Below, piece after piece: positions 1 through 8,588 of a DNA stretch of 64,000 nucleotides. A program made the translations under genes and the position numbers. A model generated the notes under the pieces. It was not told the origin of the DNA. It saw only the letters and a list, made by a program, of their open reading frames with translations, and searched no databases. Every line of letters starts with the position of its first letter. Position 1 is the stretch's first letter. The stretch spans positions 248,001 to 312,000 of the forward strand of contig NZ_AP024886.1 of the NCBI RefSeq assembly GCF_024346975.1, given 5' to 3'. The stretch comes from Vibrio neonatus. Its GTDB lineage: Bacteria > Pseudomonadota > Gammaproteobacteria > Enterobacterales > Vibrionaceae.

Positions 1-552
1 AGATGCACCGTCTTTGATTGATACTATTGATTCTCCATTTACTTCTTTTCCAAGAGGGAATAGTTCACCTTTAAATTCGGAGTAGAGTGCTTTTATAATA
101 GCTTTATTGATAACACTTTTTTTATCCGTAGGTTCTGATATTATTTTATCTATTGAATCTAAACTCTTAAGTATGAAAATCTTTGTTGACTCTTTTAACT
201 TTCTTTCAGAATCTAAATCTATGTAATTTCTTCTATCTTCGATAGATGATAAATTAAGATTGATATCTCGGAAAAAAGTATCTGGTTGAAACAATTCTTT
301 TAAGGTTTCATGTTCAGATAAATTAACTTGTCGTCTGAGAGTCAAATAGGTTTTATTGATGATAGTCTTTAGTTTTAAGTTCTTATCTTCCTGTAAATCT
401 TCTTTATATCTAGAGATAGCTTTAACCAATGAGAAAAATATTTTTCCAACCGTACTTTTACCAGAGTCATTTTGACCTGCAATAACTGTAAGTCCTTCAA
501 CCTTTACAGTGCCACGCGCAATAAGACCAAAATTTTCTATTGATAGTTCCAT
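1..552 (-). CDS. AAA-family ATPase, N-terminal part (runs off the window)
   Basis: The reading frame is open from the ATG at 552 to the window edge, giving 184 codons with no stop, so only the N-terminus is present. Residues about 29-39 carry a Walker A P-loop (AGQNDSGKSTVG) preceded by a short beta-strand region (LSIENFGLIARG), the layout of SMC/RecF-like and AAA15-type ATPases. The rest of the visible part is charged and probably helical, as in the coiled-coil insertion of such proteins. The stretch is clearly more AT-rich than the window average, which suggests accessory origin. Many proteins of this architecture belong to anti-phage or abortive-infection modules, but nothing here proves that role. 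A perfect 12-bp hairpin lies just upstream. Confidence 0.75.
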   Translation of the reverse strand, partial: MELSIENFGLIARGTVKVEGLTVIAGQNDSGKSTVGKIFFSLVKAISRYKEDLQEDKNLKLKTIINKTYLTLRRQVNLSEHETLKELFQPDTFFRDINLNLSSIEDRRNYIDLDSERKLKESTKIFILKSLDSIDKIISEPTDKKSVINKAIIKALYSEFKGELFPLGKEVNGESIVSIKDGAS

Positions 553-597
553 TGACCATAACCCATTACTTATAACTATTGATAGTATACATACTTA

Positions 598-628
598 GAA
601 GAAGACTCTAAAGTGAAGAGTCTTCTTC
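598..628. repeat. 12-bp stem-loop upstream of the AAA ATPase
   Basis: GAAGAAGACTCT (598-609) and its exact reverse complement (617-628) enclose a 7-nt loop. No U-tract follows on either strand, so an intrinsic terminator is doubtful. It may sit in the 5' leader of the minus-strand ATPase gene. Confidence 0.55.
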
Positions 629-676
629 ATATGTGAAAAATGTTCGTGTACTTCATTTATCATAGACTATAACGCT

Positions 677-769
677 TTGTAGTGGCTTTAACTGTTAAGT
701 TGGATTGGTGATGGCATTGCCTTTCACTGAAAATTTTTTCTGATTCGATTGGAGGGTATGCCACTACAA
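677..769. repeat. 93-bp element bounded by 10-bp inverted repeats
   Basis: TTGTAGTGGC (677-686) and GCCACTACAA (760-769) are exact inverted copies enclosing 73 bp with no ORF. They lie in the 352-bp gap between the ATPase gene and the DUF1254 gene. The gap otherwise holds only the 598-628 hairpin. It could be a small mobile-element relic or an RNA structure. Confidence 0.35.
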
Positions 770-904
770 GATTGTGTTTAATAACATAATTCGAAATTAG
801 CTCACTCCACAATCAGAATAGACTGAGCAATGAGCGTAATTAGTTTATGGAAGCCATAGACAACAGTAAAGGCATTTTTAATCAGCAAATTTAACCAATC
901 TTCA

Positions 905-1948
905 CTATTTCACAGGCTTAATACCCTTACTCGGATCAATCCCTTTATACAAAAACTCAGTAGTAGGTGCATAGTGACGCACTAGCACGTTCCATTTTTG
1001 ACCGTCTTTTAAGCCATCCAACGGAATGTTGTTCGCGCCGTATTTTTCTTCGTCACATCCAAAGTACACAGTGTATGTGCCGTCTGCATTTGGTTGTGCT
1101 ACACCACTGTTAGCGCTTGCATCATCATTGAACATGAAGCCATCTTCGTTATATACGGTAAATGACCAAAAGCCTTTGTTTTTTGGGTCTTCAAATGTCA
1201 CTGAGTGGCATTGGGTTGATTCAAAATTTGGTGAGTATTGGTAAATATTGTCTTTGAATGTTGCTCCGCCCCATCCGTAAGCGGCGCCTTGAATGCGTTT
1301 TTCGGCGGTGGTGTATTCACCAGTACCAAACATCTTCTCTGAGTCAGCCACACCTTCAGCGGCGATCTCCGTTAAAATCACTTTCTTCACTGGCTCAAGC
1401 TTTGCGGCGAGAGTAGGTAAGTCGTAGCCACCATAAATAGGGTAGTCATCTTTTGAGCCTGCGGTGATAACTAGCTGGTCTTGTAGCTTGTTAAGCTTGG
1501 CGATTTCTTGTTTGTCATGAATATTTGGCAGATAAGCTCGAACTACCACGAACATGAATTTTGTCGAGTCTGGCACTTCTAGGGTTTCATTGCCTTTGGT
1601 GTAAACCATGTCAAAGGTTTGGTGGTTTTCATCGGTAAATTGCACCATTACAAAGCGGTCACCAAAATCAGGTAGTGTCAGTGTGGCGCCTTTTTCTGTA
1701 TCAATGACCGCTGTCGAGTAAATAGTGTCGCGGTTCATTCGCACGATAGGCTGATCTTCAGTTAACGGCGGAGTGCGAAAGTGTCTCCAACTGTTGACGC
1801 CATCAGTTGCTTTGACTTCAGTGACTGCAAAATACTTAGAGGTTTCTGCTTGAATATAGTTGTCTCGGCTAATGTTTACTTCAGCAGATGCCATGTTTGA
1901 CAGGCCTAAGATGCTTACTGCGATTGGTGCTAGTAGAAACTTTTTCAT
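905..1948 (-). CDS. DUF1254/DUF1214 family periplasmic protein
   Basis: 347 aa starting at ATG 1948 with a clear Sec signal peptide (MKKFLLAPIAVSILGLSNMASA). The mature part matches the DUF1254-DUF1214 family. Its typical N-terminal block appears as NRDTIYSTAVIDTEKGATLTLPD, followed by the family's F-V-Q-F-D-N-H and C-terminal WNVLVRHYAP-type segments. These proteins are exported and widespread in marine bacteria; their biochemical function is not established. The gene stands alone, convergent with nothing close. A 377-bp gap separates it from the flavin oxidoreductase gene to the right, which points the same way. Confidence 0.8.
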   Translation of the reverse strand: MKKFLLAPIAVSILGLSNMASAEVNISRDNYIQAETSKYFAVTEVKATDGVNSWRHFRTPPLTEDQPIVRMNRDTIYSTAVIDTEKGATLTLPDFGDRFVMVQFTDENHQTFDMVYTKGNETLEVPDSTKFMFVVVRAYLPNIHDKQEIAKLNKLQDQLVITAGSKDDYPIYGGYDLPTLAAKLEPVKKVILTEIAAEGVADSEKMFGTGEYTTAEKRIQGAAYGWGGATFKDNIYQYSPNFESTQCHSVTFEDPKNKGFWSFTVYNEDGFMFNDDASANSGVAQPNADGTYTVYFGCDEEKYGANNIPLDGLKDGQKWNVLVRHYAPTTEFLYKGIDPSKGIKPVK

Positions 1949-2263
1949 CTATTCAATACCTCAATTCGTTCTAAGTAGGATGCAACCACTGTTGGTATTT
2001 TCAATATAGTAGTTGATTCAAATTTTATGCTTATCAATGAACTGCAATCATTGTCTTAGCAAGTACGAATGAGTTTATGGTGTACTGAGGGCAAGCACCA
2101 ATGCCTATTTTTAATATCAATAATAACTCGTATGCATATCATTGGTTTGATATACGCTATTTTGGGTATGCCACTAACTAAAGAAACAAGTGTATTTGTA
2201 GGTCACGGATTAGCTTGGATTACATATGAGGGGCGAGGGGTTTTGGTTGGCTTTATCTTTGAT

Positions 2264-2290
2264 TGACAGAGCTTTGCTTAAGCTCTGTCA
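2264..2290. terminator. Terminator-like hairpin downstream of the OYE gene
   Basis: TGACAGAGCTT (2264-2274) pairs perfectly with AAGCTCTGTCA (2280-2290) across a 5-nt loop, just past the 3' end of the minus-strand gene ending at 2326. Only a short T-run (TTT) follows on the plus strand. The 1949-2325 gap holds nothing else I can support. Confidence 0.5.
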
Positions 2291-2325
2291 TTTGAGGTGT
2301 CGCACTGATTCTCTAAATTCTGGGT

Positions 2326-3570
2326 TTATGCTCTGCGTTTTTTGAAGGTATGCCATCCCGCGCTGAAAATGGTTTTTACTACAACACTAAGCGCACTTAA
2401 TTTGGGGTCAGTATTTTTGCCATCGGCAATACGCCACATTTGGTGCTCGTACCATACCAATCCCACCATCGCCATTTTATCAAGCGCAGGCTTACCGGTT
2501 GTTGGTACGGTTAAAGGCATTCCATGGTTAGAGTCTTCGATGAGCTTGTTAGGGAAGTCGGGGTCTACCGCCATGGTGCGCGCAATGCCGATAAAGTCCG
2601 TCGCTGATGTACTTAAGGCTTCGTTCATTGCTGGCGCGGTTCTAAAACCGCCTGTGACCACTAGTGGTGTACTGACCAATTTTCTGACCTTAACCATATA
2701 ATCCATAAAATAGGCTTCGCGCTTTATCGTGCTGGCTTTTACAGGCTCGCTTTTATTTTTAGCCCCCATCATTGACGGGCTTTCATAAGTACCACCGGAG
2801 ATCTCAATCAGGTCTATGCTGTTTGCACTTAATGCCTGCACAACCTGCATCGACTCTTCTTCGGTAAAGCCACCTTTCATAAAATCAGCGCTATTGAGCT
2901 TGATTCCGACAGGAAAATCATCACCGACCTCTTTGCGAATCGCTTGGTATACTTCCAATACAAAGCGAAGTCGGTTTTCTAATGAGCCACCCCATTTGTC
3001 ATCTCGTTGATTGTGGCGTGACGATAGAAACTGACTGACAAGATAGCCATGAGCACCGTGGATCTGCACTCCTGTGAAACCTGTTTGTTTGGCTAGTTTG
3101 GCGCTGGTTGTAAACTTAGCAATGATTTCGTAAATTTCGGCTTCAGTTAATGCACGCGGCGTATTAAAGCCTTTCTCTAGGCCACCGCCTAACGAAATAG
3201 CCGAAGGGGCAACGGGCTGATCACATAGAAACTTAGGAATTTGCTTGCCGGGATGGTTGAGTTGCATCCATATCTGCGAGTCATTTTGCTTTCCGGCATT
3301 GGCCCATTCAATAAATTGTGATAAGTCGCTTTGCTCATCTAAAACCACATTTTTGGGTTCACCAAGGGCATTTCTATCCACCATGACATTACCTGTCATC
3401 GATAGACCAATTCCGCCTTTTGCCCAGCGTTGATATAGGTTGGCTATGCCAGATTTTGGATTATGCTGCTTGTCACCAAGTTGCTCACTCATCGCTGATT
3501 TAAATAAGCGATTTTTAATCACTTGGCCATTGGTAAGGGTGAAAGGTTTGCTGAGATTGATTGAGTTCAT
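2326..3570 (-). CDS. NADH:flavin oxidoreductase, Old Yellow Enzyme family
   Basis: 414 aa, within the range of OYE-like FMN-dependent ene-reductases. It begins with the family pattern PFTLTNGQVIKNRLFKSAMSE. It carries the barrel signatures MQLNHPGKQ, then FTGVQIHGAHGYLVSQFLSSRHNQR with the paired active-site His and the Arg/Asn segment, then RLRFVLEVYQAIR. A C-terminal VVTGGFRT and IGIARTMAVDPDFPNKL follow, matching the FMN-phosphate region. Substrate is unknown; such enzymes reduce electrophilic alkenes using NAD(P)H. There is no 4Fe-4S dienoyl-CoA reductase extension. It is a single gene preceded by about 250 bp of noncoding sequence. Confidence 0.85.
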   Translation of the reverse strand: MNSINLSKPFTLTNGQVIKNRLFKSAMSEQLGDKQHNPKSGIANLYQRWAKGGIGLSMTGNVMVDRNALGEPKNVVLDEQSDLSQFIEWANAGKQNDSQIWMQLNHPGKQIPKFLCDQPVAPSAISLGGGLEKGFNTPRALTEAEIYEIIAKFTTSAKLAKQTGFTGVQIHGAHGYLVSQFLSSRHNQRDDKWGGSLENRLRFVLEVYQAIRKEVGDDFPVGIKLNSADFMKGGFTEEESMQVVQALSANSIDLIEISGGTYESPSMMGAKNKSEPVKASTIKREAYFMDYMVKVRKLVSTPLVVTGGFRTAPAMNEALSTSATDFIGIARTMAVDPDFPNKLIEDSNHGMPLTVPTTGKPALDKMAMVGLVWYEHQMWRIADGKNTDPKLSALSVVVKTIFSAGWHTFKKRRA

Positions 3571-3819
3571 GCTTGCTCTAACAATGAGTTTGTCTTGGTA
3601 TGATGCGTGGCAGTATGCGTTATTTTGCTTAGAGTTCCGAGCATTTAGTGCCTAAACCCTGACAATTGGGTTATAGAAAAGCTTGAGATTGAGGCATAAA
3701 AATCCATGTGGATGCTTTGCTCCTTCGCCGAAAAATTTACGACAAAGGAGCAATACTCTTTTGGAAAGCCAGATAAAAAACGAGGTCAGTATTTGAAATG
3801 GATAACGTTGACTTGCAAC

Positions 3820-4350
3820 TTAATTTGTCGGGTTAACCATAGCAAATACGTTGTTTAACCATTCTTCGTTATTTCTAGCGTAGCCATATATAGAGCTGTC
3901 TACATGGGTAGTGTTTTCATCTATATGCGTGTACTTTCTAACTTCACCAGCACTATCATAGGTTTCAAGAACGTTGCCAGTATTACTATAAACGATGGTC
4001 ACTTCTGTCCCTGCAATATTATCTAACGCTCCAGTGCCCAACATCGGTCTTGTAATAATCACACGGTTAAAATCAATGGCACTGTTATCGTTATCACGCA
4101 CGACGGAAGAAATTACGCCTCTATCAGCGCTGTTTACGTAATTAGAAATAGCCTGTTCATCATCGGCAACATTACCGTCATTAAATTTAATCACAGTGTT
4201 GCTTTCACTTTTCAATATCTGAGTGCCATCAGAGAAGAACGTTAATCCATGCTCTAACGAAGACTGAAACGTTGCTTGAGCGGCTGTGCTTGTCAAACCT
4301 AAACTTAATGCTGTCAACAACAGTGCAGGCAGTCGTTTTCTTCTAATCAT
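3820..4350 (-). CDS. Exported protein of unknown function
   Basis: 176 aa starting at ATG 4350. The N-terminus MIRRKRLPALLLTALSLGLTSTAAQA is a convincing signal peptide, so the protein is periplasmic or secreted. I do not recognise the mature region. It is rich in Asn, Asp, Thr and Ser, has no Cys, and looks like beta-structure with segments such as DGTQILKSESNTVIKF. It stands alone between the flavin oxidoreductase gene and the divergent uronate operon and shows no operon partner. Confidence 0.6.
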   Translation of the reverse strand: MIRRKRLPALLLTALSLGLTSTAAQATFQSSLEHGLTFFSDGTQILKSESNTVIKFNDGNVADDEQAISNYVNSADRGVISSVVRDNDNSAIDFNRVIITRPMLGTGALDNIAGTEVTIVYSNTGNVLETYDSAGEVRKYTHIDENTTHVDSSIYGYARNNEEWLNNVFAMVNPTN

Positions 4351-4780
4351 TCATTGATATCCTTTTGATTTGTTTTAATCGGTAAGAGTGTTAGTAGTGC
4401 AGAGGTCTATAGGCGATGTGGCTGATCAGAGAGGGCGACATTGAACACATGCTTAACCCCGACAAAATCCCTTCACGCCTTCGATAGGAAATTACATTCA
4501 CATGGTGAATATAATAGAGTGTGATTTATGTCTGTGGTATTAAATTTTTATGTTGATGATCAGTAGGTTGGGGTATGTCACAAAGTTTGTTGTGATTATT
4601 GATTTGGCTTCCTATGAGAGGAGTACAGGTTAATCTATCAGAAACGTTTGTTTCTGTTTTATGCATCAAATCATTGTTTCAAAGACGCTGATCAGGCAAA
4701 AAATATCTTTGTATTCTTCGGCTATTACTTTTTTCTTCTGTGTGTGCTTTTACAGGTTGCCCACTTTCTTTGCCTTCAAA

Positions 4781-4801
4781 AAATAAAATAACGTTTCATT
4801 T
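4781..4801. promoter_or_regulatory. KdgR-like operator upstream of kduD
   Basis: The site reads AAATAAAA, four bases, then GTTTCATTT, close to the known KdgR consensus (AAATGAAAC, 3 nt, GTTTCATTT). The outer arms pair at all but one position. It lies about 85 bp before the kduD ATG, a sensible operator position. A weaker palindrome with GAAA/TTTC arms follows at 4806-4822. Binding is inferred from sequence only; no kdgR gene is in the window. Confidence 0.5.
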
Positions 4802-4847
4802 ATAATTGAAATGCAGTTTCAAAAACTGTTATAGTAGCCTCATTAAA

Positions 4848-4858
4848 GAGACACCCAC
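4848..4858 (-). repeat. Dispersed word GTGGGTGTC (copy 1)
   Basis: GACACCCAC on the plus strand at 4850-4858, about 30 bp before the kduD start. This is the leftmost of the (A/G)TGGGTGTC copies that run from here to 36.5 kb. Confidence 0.6.
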
Positions 4859-4885
4859 TAAAAATATTCTTCTTGAGGGCAGCAA

Positions 4886-5647
4886 ATGATTCTCGATTCT
4901 TTTAGTTTGCAAGGCAAAGTCGCCATAGTGACAGGCTGTAATACTGGATTAGGTCAAGCGATGGCTATTGGTTTAGCTAGTGCTGGGTGTGATGTGGTTG
5001 GCGTAAATCGTTCAACTTCATTAGAGACTAAGCAAAGTATTGAGCAGCTTGGACGTAAATTTATTGAAGTGGAGGCCGATCTTTCTAAGCTCGATGATAT
5101 TCCCACTATTATCGATCGCGCTGTGACTGAGTTGGGGCGAATTGATGTGCTGGTGAATAACGCTGGAATTATCCGCCGCAATGATGCTATCGAGTTTTCA
5201 GAGCAAGATTGGGATGATGTGTTAAATACCAATTTAAAATCGGTATTTTTTCTGTCTCAAGCGGTAGCAAAACAGATGATGGCTCAAGGTGATGGCGGAA
5301 AAATTATTAATATCGCTTCTATGCTTTCATTCCAAGGTGGCATTCGAGTGCCTTCTTATACCGCATCTAAAAGTGCGGTGATGGGGTTAACACGTTCTAT
5401 GGCGAATGAGTGGGCCAGCCATAATATTAATGTCAATGCTATCGCTCCGGGCTATATGGCGACCAACAATACCGATGCTTTACGCGCTGATGAAAAGCGT
5501 AATCAAGAGATATTAGAGCGAATACCCGCAGGTCGTTGGGGCAAGCCCGAAGACATTGCCGGCCCTTGTGTGTTCTTAGCCTCGGCCGCCTCGGACTATG
5601 TGAATGGCTATACTGTTGCCGTCGATGGTGGTTGGCTATCTCGTTAA
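4886..5647 (+). CDS. kduD: 2-dehydro-3-deoxy-D-gluconate 5-dehydrogenase (KduD/DhuD type SDR)
   Basis: 253 aa classical short-chain dehydrogenase. The NAD(P) glycine motif is TGCNTGLGQ near the N-terminus and NNAG follows strand four. The catalytic Ser (NIASMLSFQGG) is followed by YTASK, and the C-terminus is VNGYTVAVDGGWLSR, typical of KduD. The family interconverts 2,5-diketo-3-deoxygluconate and KDG in breakdown of pectin, alginate or glycosaminoglycan uronates. An AGGG-type ribosome site precedes ATG 4886. The next gene, 54 bp downstream on the same strand, is an RpiB-fold isomerase, so the pair probably forms an operon converting unsaturated uronate products to KDG. Confidence 0.88.
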   Translation: MILDSFSLQGKVAIVTGCNTGLGQAMAIGLASAGCDVVGVNRSTSLETKQSIEQLGRKFIEVEADLSKLDDIPTIIDRAVTELGRIDVLVNNAGIIRRNDAIEFSEQDWDDVLNTNLKSVFFLSQAVAKQMMAQGDGGKIINIASMLSFQGGIRVPSYTASKSAVMGLTRSMANEWASHNINVNAIAPGYMATNNTDALRADEKRNQEILERIPAGRWGKPEDIAGPCVFLASAASDYVNGYTVAVDGGWLSR

Positions 5648-5701
5648 GTTTAGAATGATATAAGTAAAAAAATTTATCGCAGTTTACTGCAGGAGTAACA
5701 A

Positions 5702-6337
5702 ATGAAAATCGCACTGATGATGGAAAATAGCCAAGCTCAAAAAAATGCCATGGTGGCAACCGAGCTCAATAATGTGGCTGGTGGTTTAGGACACTATGTG
5801 TTCAATGTGGGTATGACTGATGAAAACGATCATCACCTCACTTACATTCACCTTGGTATTATGGCGAGCATCCTGCTTAACTCAAAAGCGGTAGACTTTG
5901 TGGTCACAGGCTGCGGAACTGGTCAAGGTGCGTTAATGGCAAGCAACCTGCATCCTGGTGTTGTGTGTGGCTACTGTTTAGAACCCTCAGATGCCTTCTT
6001 GTTTAATCAAATCAATAACGGCAATGCCATTGCTTTAGCGTTTGCTAAAGGCTTTGGTTGGGCGGGTGAACTTAATGTTCGTTATATCTTCGAAAAAGCA
6101 TTCACTGGTGCTCGTGGTGAAGGCTACCCAATTGAACGTGTGGCGCCGCAACAAGCGAATGCGGCGATTTTAAATGAAGTAAAATCAGCAGTTTGTAAGG
6201 ATGTTGTTTCGTCATTGCGTGCTATCGACCAACAGTTGGTAAAACAAGCCGTAGGCAGTACTCAGTTCCAAGAGTGCTTTTTCAATAACTGCCAAGATGC
6301 AGACATTGAACAATATGTTCGTTCTCTTATCGACTAA
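5702..6337 (+). CDS. RpiB/LacAB-family isomerase, probable DhuI-type uronate isomerase
   Basis: 211 aa with the RpiB/LacAB fold signature. The N-terminus MKIALMMENSQAQKN resembles the DhuI group, followed by VDFVVTGCGTGQGALMASN, the usual catalytic-Cys/Gly-rich region. The isomerase described from streptococci, DhuI, works beside a KduD-like reductase (DhuD) on 4-deoxy-L-threo-5-hexosulose uronate, replacing the unrelated KduI. The same pairing here supports that role rather than ribose-5-phosphate isomerisation. The ribosome site CAGGAG sits 6 nt before ATG 5702. A hairpin terminator follows. Assignment to DhuI is by family resemblance and context, so the exact substrate is inferred. Confidence 0.75.
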   Translation: MKIALMMENSQAQKNAMVATELNNVAGGLGHYVFNVGMTDENDHHLTYIHLGIMASILLNSKAVDFVVTGCGTGQGALMASNLHPGVVCGYCLEPSDAFLFNQINNGNAIALAFAKGFGWAGELNVRYIFEKAFTGARGEGYPIERVAPQQANAAILNEVKSAVCKDVVSSLRAIDQQLVKQAVGSTQFQECFFNNCQDADIEQYVRSLID

Positions 6338-6364
6338 GACAAACACAGTCTTTATGTGATTTTC

Positions 6365-6397
6365 AAAACACATGTGCTTATGGTGCATGTGTTTTTT
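6365..6397 (+). terminator. Rho-independent terminator after the uronate operon
   Basis: AAAACACATG (6365-6374) pairs exactly with CATGTGTTTT (6386-6395), and the T-run continues to 6397. It closes the kduD-isomerase operon. Confidence 0.75.
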
Positions 6398-6500
6398 GTT
6401 GGTTTAATTGTGAACAAATCGTAACTTTTTCATACTATTTTTGCCCCTGATTTTCCTAGTCTTTAAGATGAAGGATTGAACGAAAATAAAGGAAGGTGGC

Positions 6501-7235
6501 ATGAAGTGCGCAAAAACAATAACTTGCAGCGTGATATTTCTTATTGCGGGCTGTCAAAGCATTCCTATCTATATCCCTGATCATACCGTTTTCGTTGATG
6601 GTGATACGCTCGTTTATGATGGCCTGATTTCAGGAGAAGCGGTGCTTGAAGCATTGCGAGCTGTTCGAGAAAGCAACACAAAAGTGAAAAAGCTAGCCAT
6701 CACCAGTCAAGGTGGTGACATATCTGCGGGCATAGAATTGGGCTTCTTTATCAAAGAACAAAACTGGGATGTGGAAGTGAGAGAGTTATGCTTTTCTGCC
6801 TGCGCTAACTATGTGCTTCCCGCCGCCAAAAGCGTCACTATTGATGCGAATTCGTTGCTAGGTTGGCATGGCGGCGCAATGCAATCCGATGAATTTTGGG
6901 CTAACAGCATACCAAAGAGTTCGCGCGCGGTATTTATGGATTATATTTCTATATTGCGAGAAAAAGAAACGCGATTCTTTAACACTGTTGGCGTTGATCA
7001 GAACATTACTAGCTATGGACAAACCATAAAAAACAGCTGTCAACTGGCGCAAAAAACCGATGGCTGGTATTACTCTGTGGAAGATCTTAAGCGAATGGGG
7101 ATTAAAAATATCACTATTAAAGGCGATGGCCTATTGAGTGAAATTGAATACGTCAACGACAGTACCAATAAAACAGATCCTACTACTCATACGCTCAAGT
7201 CTTGTTTGTTGGAAAATGTGTTTGAAAGTGGCTGA
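6501..7235 (+). CDS. Lipoprotein with a ClpP/crotonase-like domain
   Basis: 244 aa from ATG 6501, preceded by AAAGGAAGG. The N-terminus has a lipobox (VIFLIAGCQS), so the mature protein is probably lipid-anchored in the periplasm. Residues about 30-130 resemble COG3904-type ClpP-like proteins: a strand plus ITSQGGDISAGIELGFFIKE, then CFSACANYVLPAAK where the serine of the S-A-C context sits where ClpP-fold proteases keep their nucleophile, and then LLGWHGGA. The family is largely uncharacterised. It stands alone; the next gene converges on it. Confidence 0.65.
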   Translation: MKCAKTITCSVIFLIAGCQSIPIYIPDHTVFVDGDTLVYDGLISGEAVLEALRAVRESNTKVKKLAITSQGGDISAGIELGFFIKEQNWDVEVRELCFSACANYVLPAAKSVTIDANSLLGWHGGAMQSDEFWANSIPKSSRAVFMDYISILREKETRFFNTVGVDQNITSYGQTIKNSCQLAQKTDGWYYSVEDLKRMGIKNITIKGDGLLSEIEYVNDSTNKTDPTTHTLKSCLLENVFESG

Positions 7236-7246
7236 TTGCACTCATT

Positions 7247-7299
7247 CTTAGCTCAAGGTTAAGGCCAGTTATAGCCATAGTGATTAACCTTGAGCTAAG
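7247..7299. terminator. Long inverted repeat between convergent genes
   Basis: CTTAGCTCAAGGTTAA (7247-7262) is matched exactly by its reverse complement at 7284-7299, with a 21-nt loop. It lies between the converging ClpP-like and CurA-like genes, so a two-way terminator is likely, although no long U-tract is present. Confidence 0.55.
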
Positions 7300-7324
7300 C
7301 AATACCATTGCCGAGATAGGGCAA

Positions 7325-8353
7325 TTAGATAGGTTGGTTCGTTTGCACCACTAACTTACCAAAGTTTTTACCTTCAAGTAGTCCGATGAAGGCTTGCGGG
7401 GCATTTTCTAACCCTTCGACTAGATGCTCTTTGTAGGTGATTTTACCTTCGCTTAACCATGTCATCATTTGCTGGGCAAATTCAGGGTAGCGATGGCCGT
7501 AGTCATCAAAAATGATAAACCCTTGCATCTTAATGCGTTTGACTAATAGTTGTCCCATCAGTGCGGACATTCTATCTGGGCCATCCGGCAGAGATGTGGC
7601 GTTGTATTGTGAGATTAGGCCGCATAAAGGAATGCGCGCACAGCTATTTAGTAAAGGCATAACGGCGTCAAAGACTTTGCCGCCGACGTTTTCAAAATAC
7701 ACGTCGATGCCTTGAGTACAGGCGTCAGTGAGTTGCTCGGCAAAATCATCCGCTTTGTGGTCGATACAAGCATCAAAGCCGAGTTTATCAACCGCAAAAC
7801 GGCACTTCTCTTCACCGCCAGCAATACCTACCACGTGACAGCCTTTGATTTTAGCAATTTGCCCGACCATAGAGCCGACTGCGCCAGTTGCTGCGGCTAC
7901 CACGACGGTTTCTCCCGCTTTAGGCTGACCAATATCTAATAGCCCCATATAGGCAGTAAAGCCGGGCATTCCCATCACGCCAAGGGCGAATGAAGGGTGC
8001 TCAGGATTCACTCCCAGTTTTACTAACCCTTGACCGTTAGACACGCCATAATCCTGCCATCCAGTGTATGCGAGTACCCACTCACCTACAGTAAATTCGC
8101 TATTGTTTGACTGCGTAACCTGACAAACAGTGCCACCCACCATGACATCATCAATGGCAACGGGATCTGCGTAAGATTTAGCATCGCTCATTCTTCCGCG
8201 CATGTAGGGGTCGAGAGATAAATATACACTGCGCAGTAGCACTTCGCCCTCACCGATTTTAGGTAATTCGGTGGTAACTAAACGGAAGTTTTCAGCAGTA
8301 GGGGCACCTACAGGGCGAGAAGCTAATACAAGTTGGCGGTTGGTCGCTGTCAT
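7325..8353 (-). CDS. NADP-dependent oxidoreductase, CurA/zinc-independent MDR family
   Basis: 342 aa medium-chain reductase of the leukotriene B4 dehydrogenase / curcumin reductase group. Signatures are YLSLDPYMRGRMSD near residue 50, GMPGFTAYMGLLDIGQPKAGETVVVAAATGAVGSMVGQIAK for the nucleotide-binding GxGxxG-equivalent region, VDVYFENVGG-like sequence (GIDVYFENVGGKVFD), and a C-terminal LEGKNFGKLVV. No zinc ligands are seen, as expected. It should reduce alpha,beta-unsaturated carbonyl compounds with NADPH. It is a single gene beginning at ATG 8353. Confidence 0.85.
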   Translation of the reverse strand: MTATNRQLVLASRPVGAPTAENFRLVTTELPKIGEGEVLLRSVYLSLDPYMRGRMSDAKSYADPVAIDDVMVGGTVCQVTQSNNSEFTVGEWVLAYTGWQDYGVSNGQGLVKLGVNPEHPSFALGVMGMPGFTAYMGLLDIGQPKAGETVVVAAATGAVGSMVGQIAKIKGCHVVGIAGGEEKCRFAVDKLGFDACIDHKADDFAEQLTDACTQGIDVYFENVGGKVFDAVMPLLNSCARIPLCGLISQYNATSLPDGPDRMSALMGQLLVKRIKMQGFIIFDDYGHRYPEFAQQMMTWLSEGKITYKEHLVEGLENAPQAFIGLLEGKNFGKLVVQTNQPI

Positions 8354-8588
8354 GGGTTTAATGTTCCTTTTATGAGTTGACCTTCTTTTTAAGTCTAGTC
8401 AGTGTAAACCATTTCACTGATGCTCGGGATAACAAAGAGGATAAAGTTAATTTATCGAATATAGATAACAACTTAGTGCTATTTTGATTGAGAGGATGTG
8501 TGATTAATCTAGTATGAATACTGGCAAGATTTATCGTTTTTCGAATGTAGAAAACCCAATGTCATACTTGAGCATAGAAGGATCTAAA

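Larger units (their letters stand above)
4351..4885. other. 535-bp intergenic region with the kduD promoter region
   Basis: This gap lies between two divergently oriented genes, the exported protein and kduD. No ORF is supported. It holds three palindromes: CAGAAAC-GTTT-GTTTCTG at 4639-4656, a KdgR-like site at 4781-4801, and TTGAAA-N5-TTTCAA at 4806-4822. One copy of the dispersed GTGGGTGTC word (minus strand, 4850-4858) lies in the probable kduD leader. Confidence 0.6.

Noticed and set aside
2069..2266. 65-codon plus-strand frame in the DUF1254/OYE gap
   Set aside because: No ribosome site, no recognisable product, and it overlaps a hairpin at its end.
8131..8141. GCCACCCAC inside the CurA-like gene (and similar coding hits near 42594, 42937 and 45850)
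   Set aside because: GGGTGGC in conserved coding segments such as WVAG and MGGR is explained by codon use and not counted with the family.
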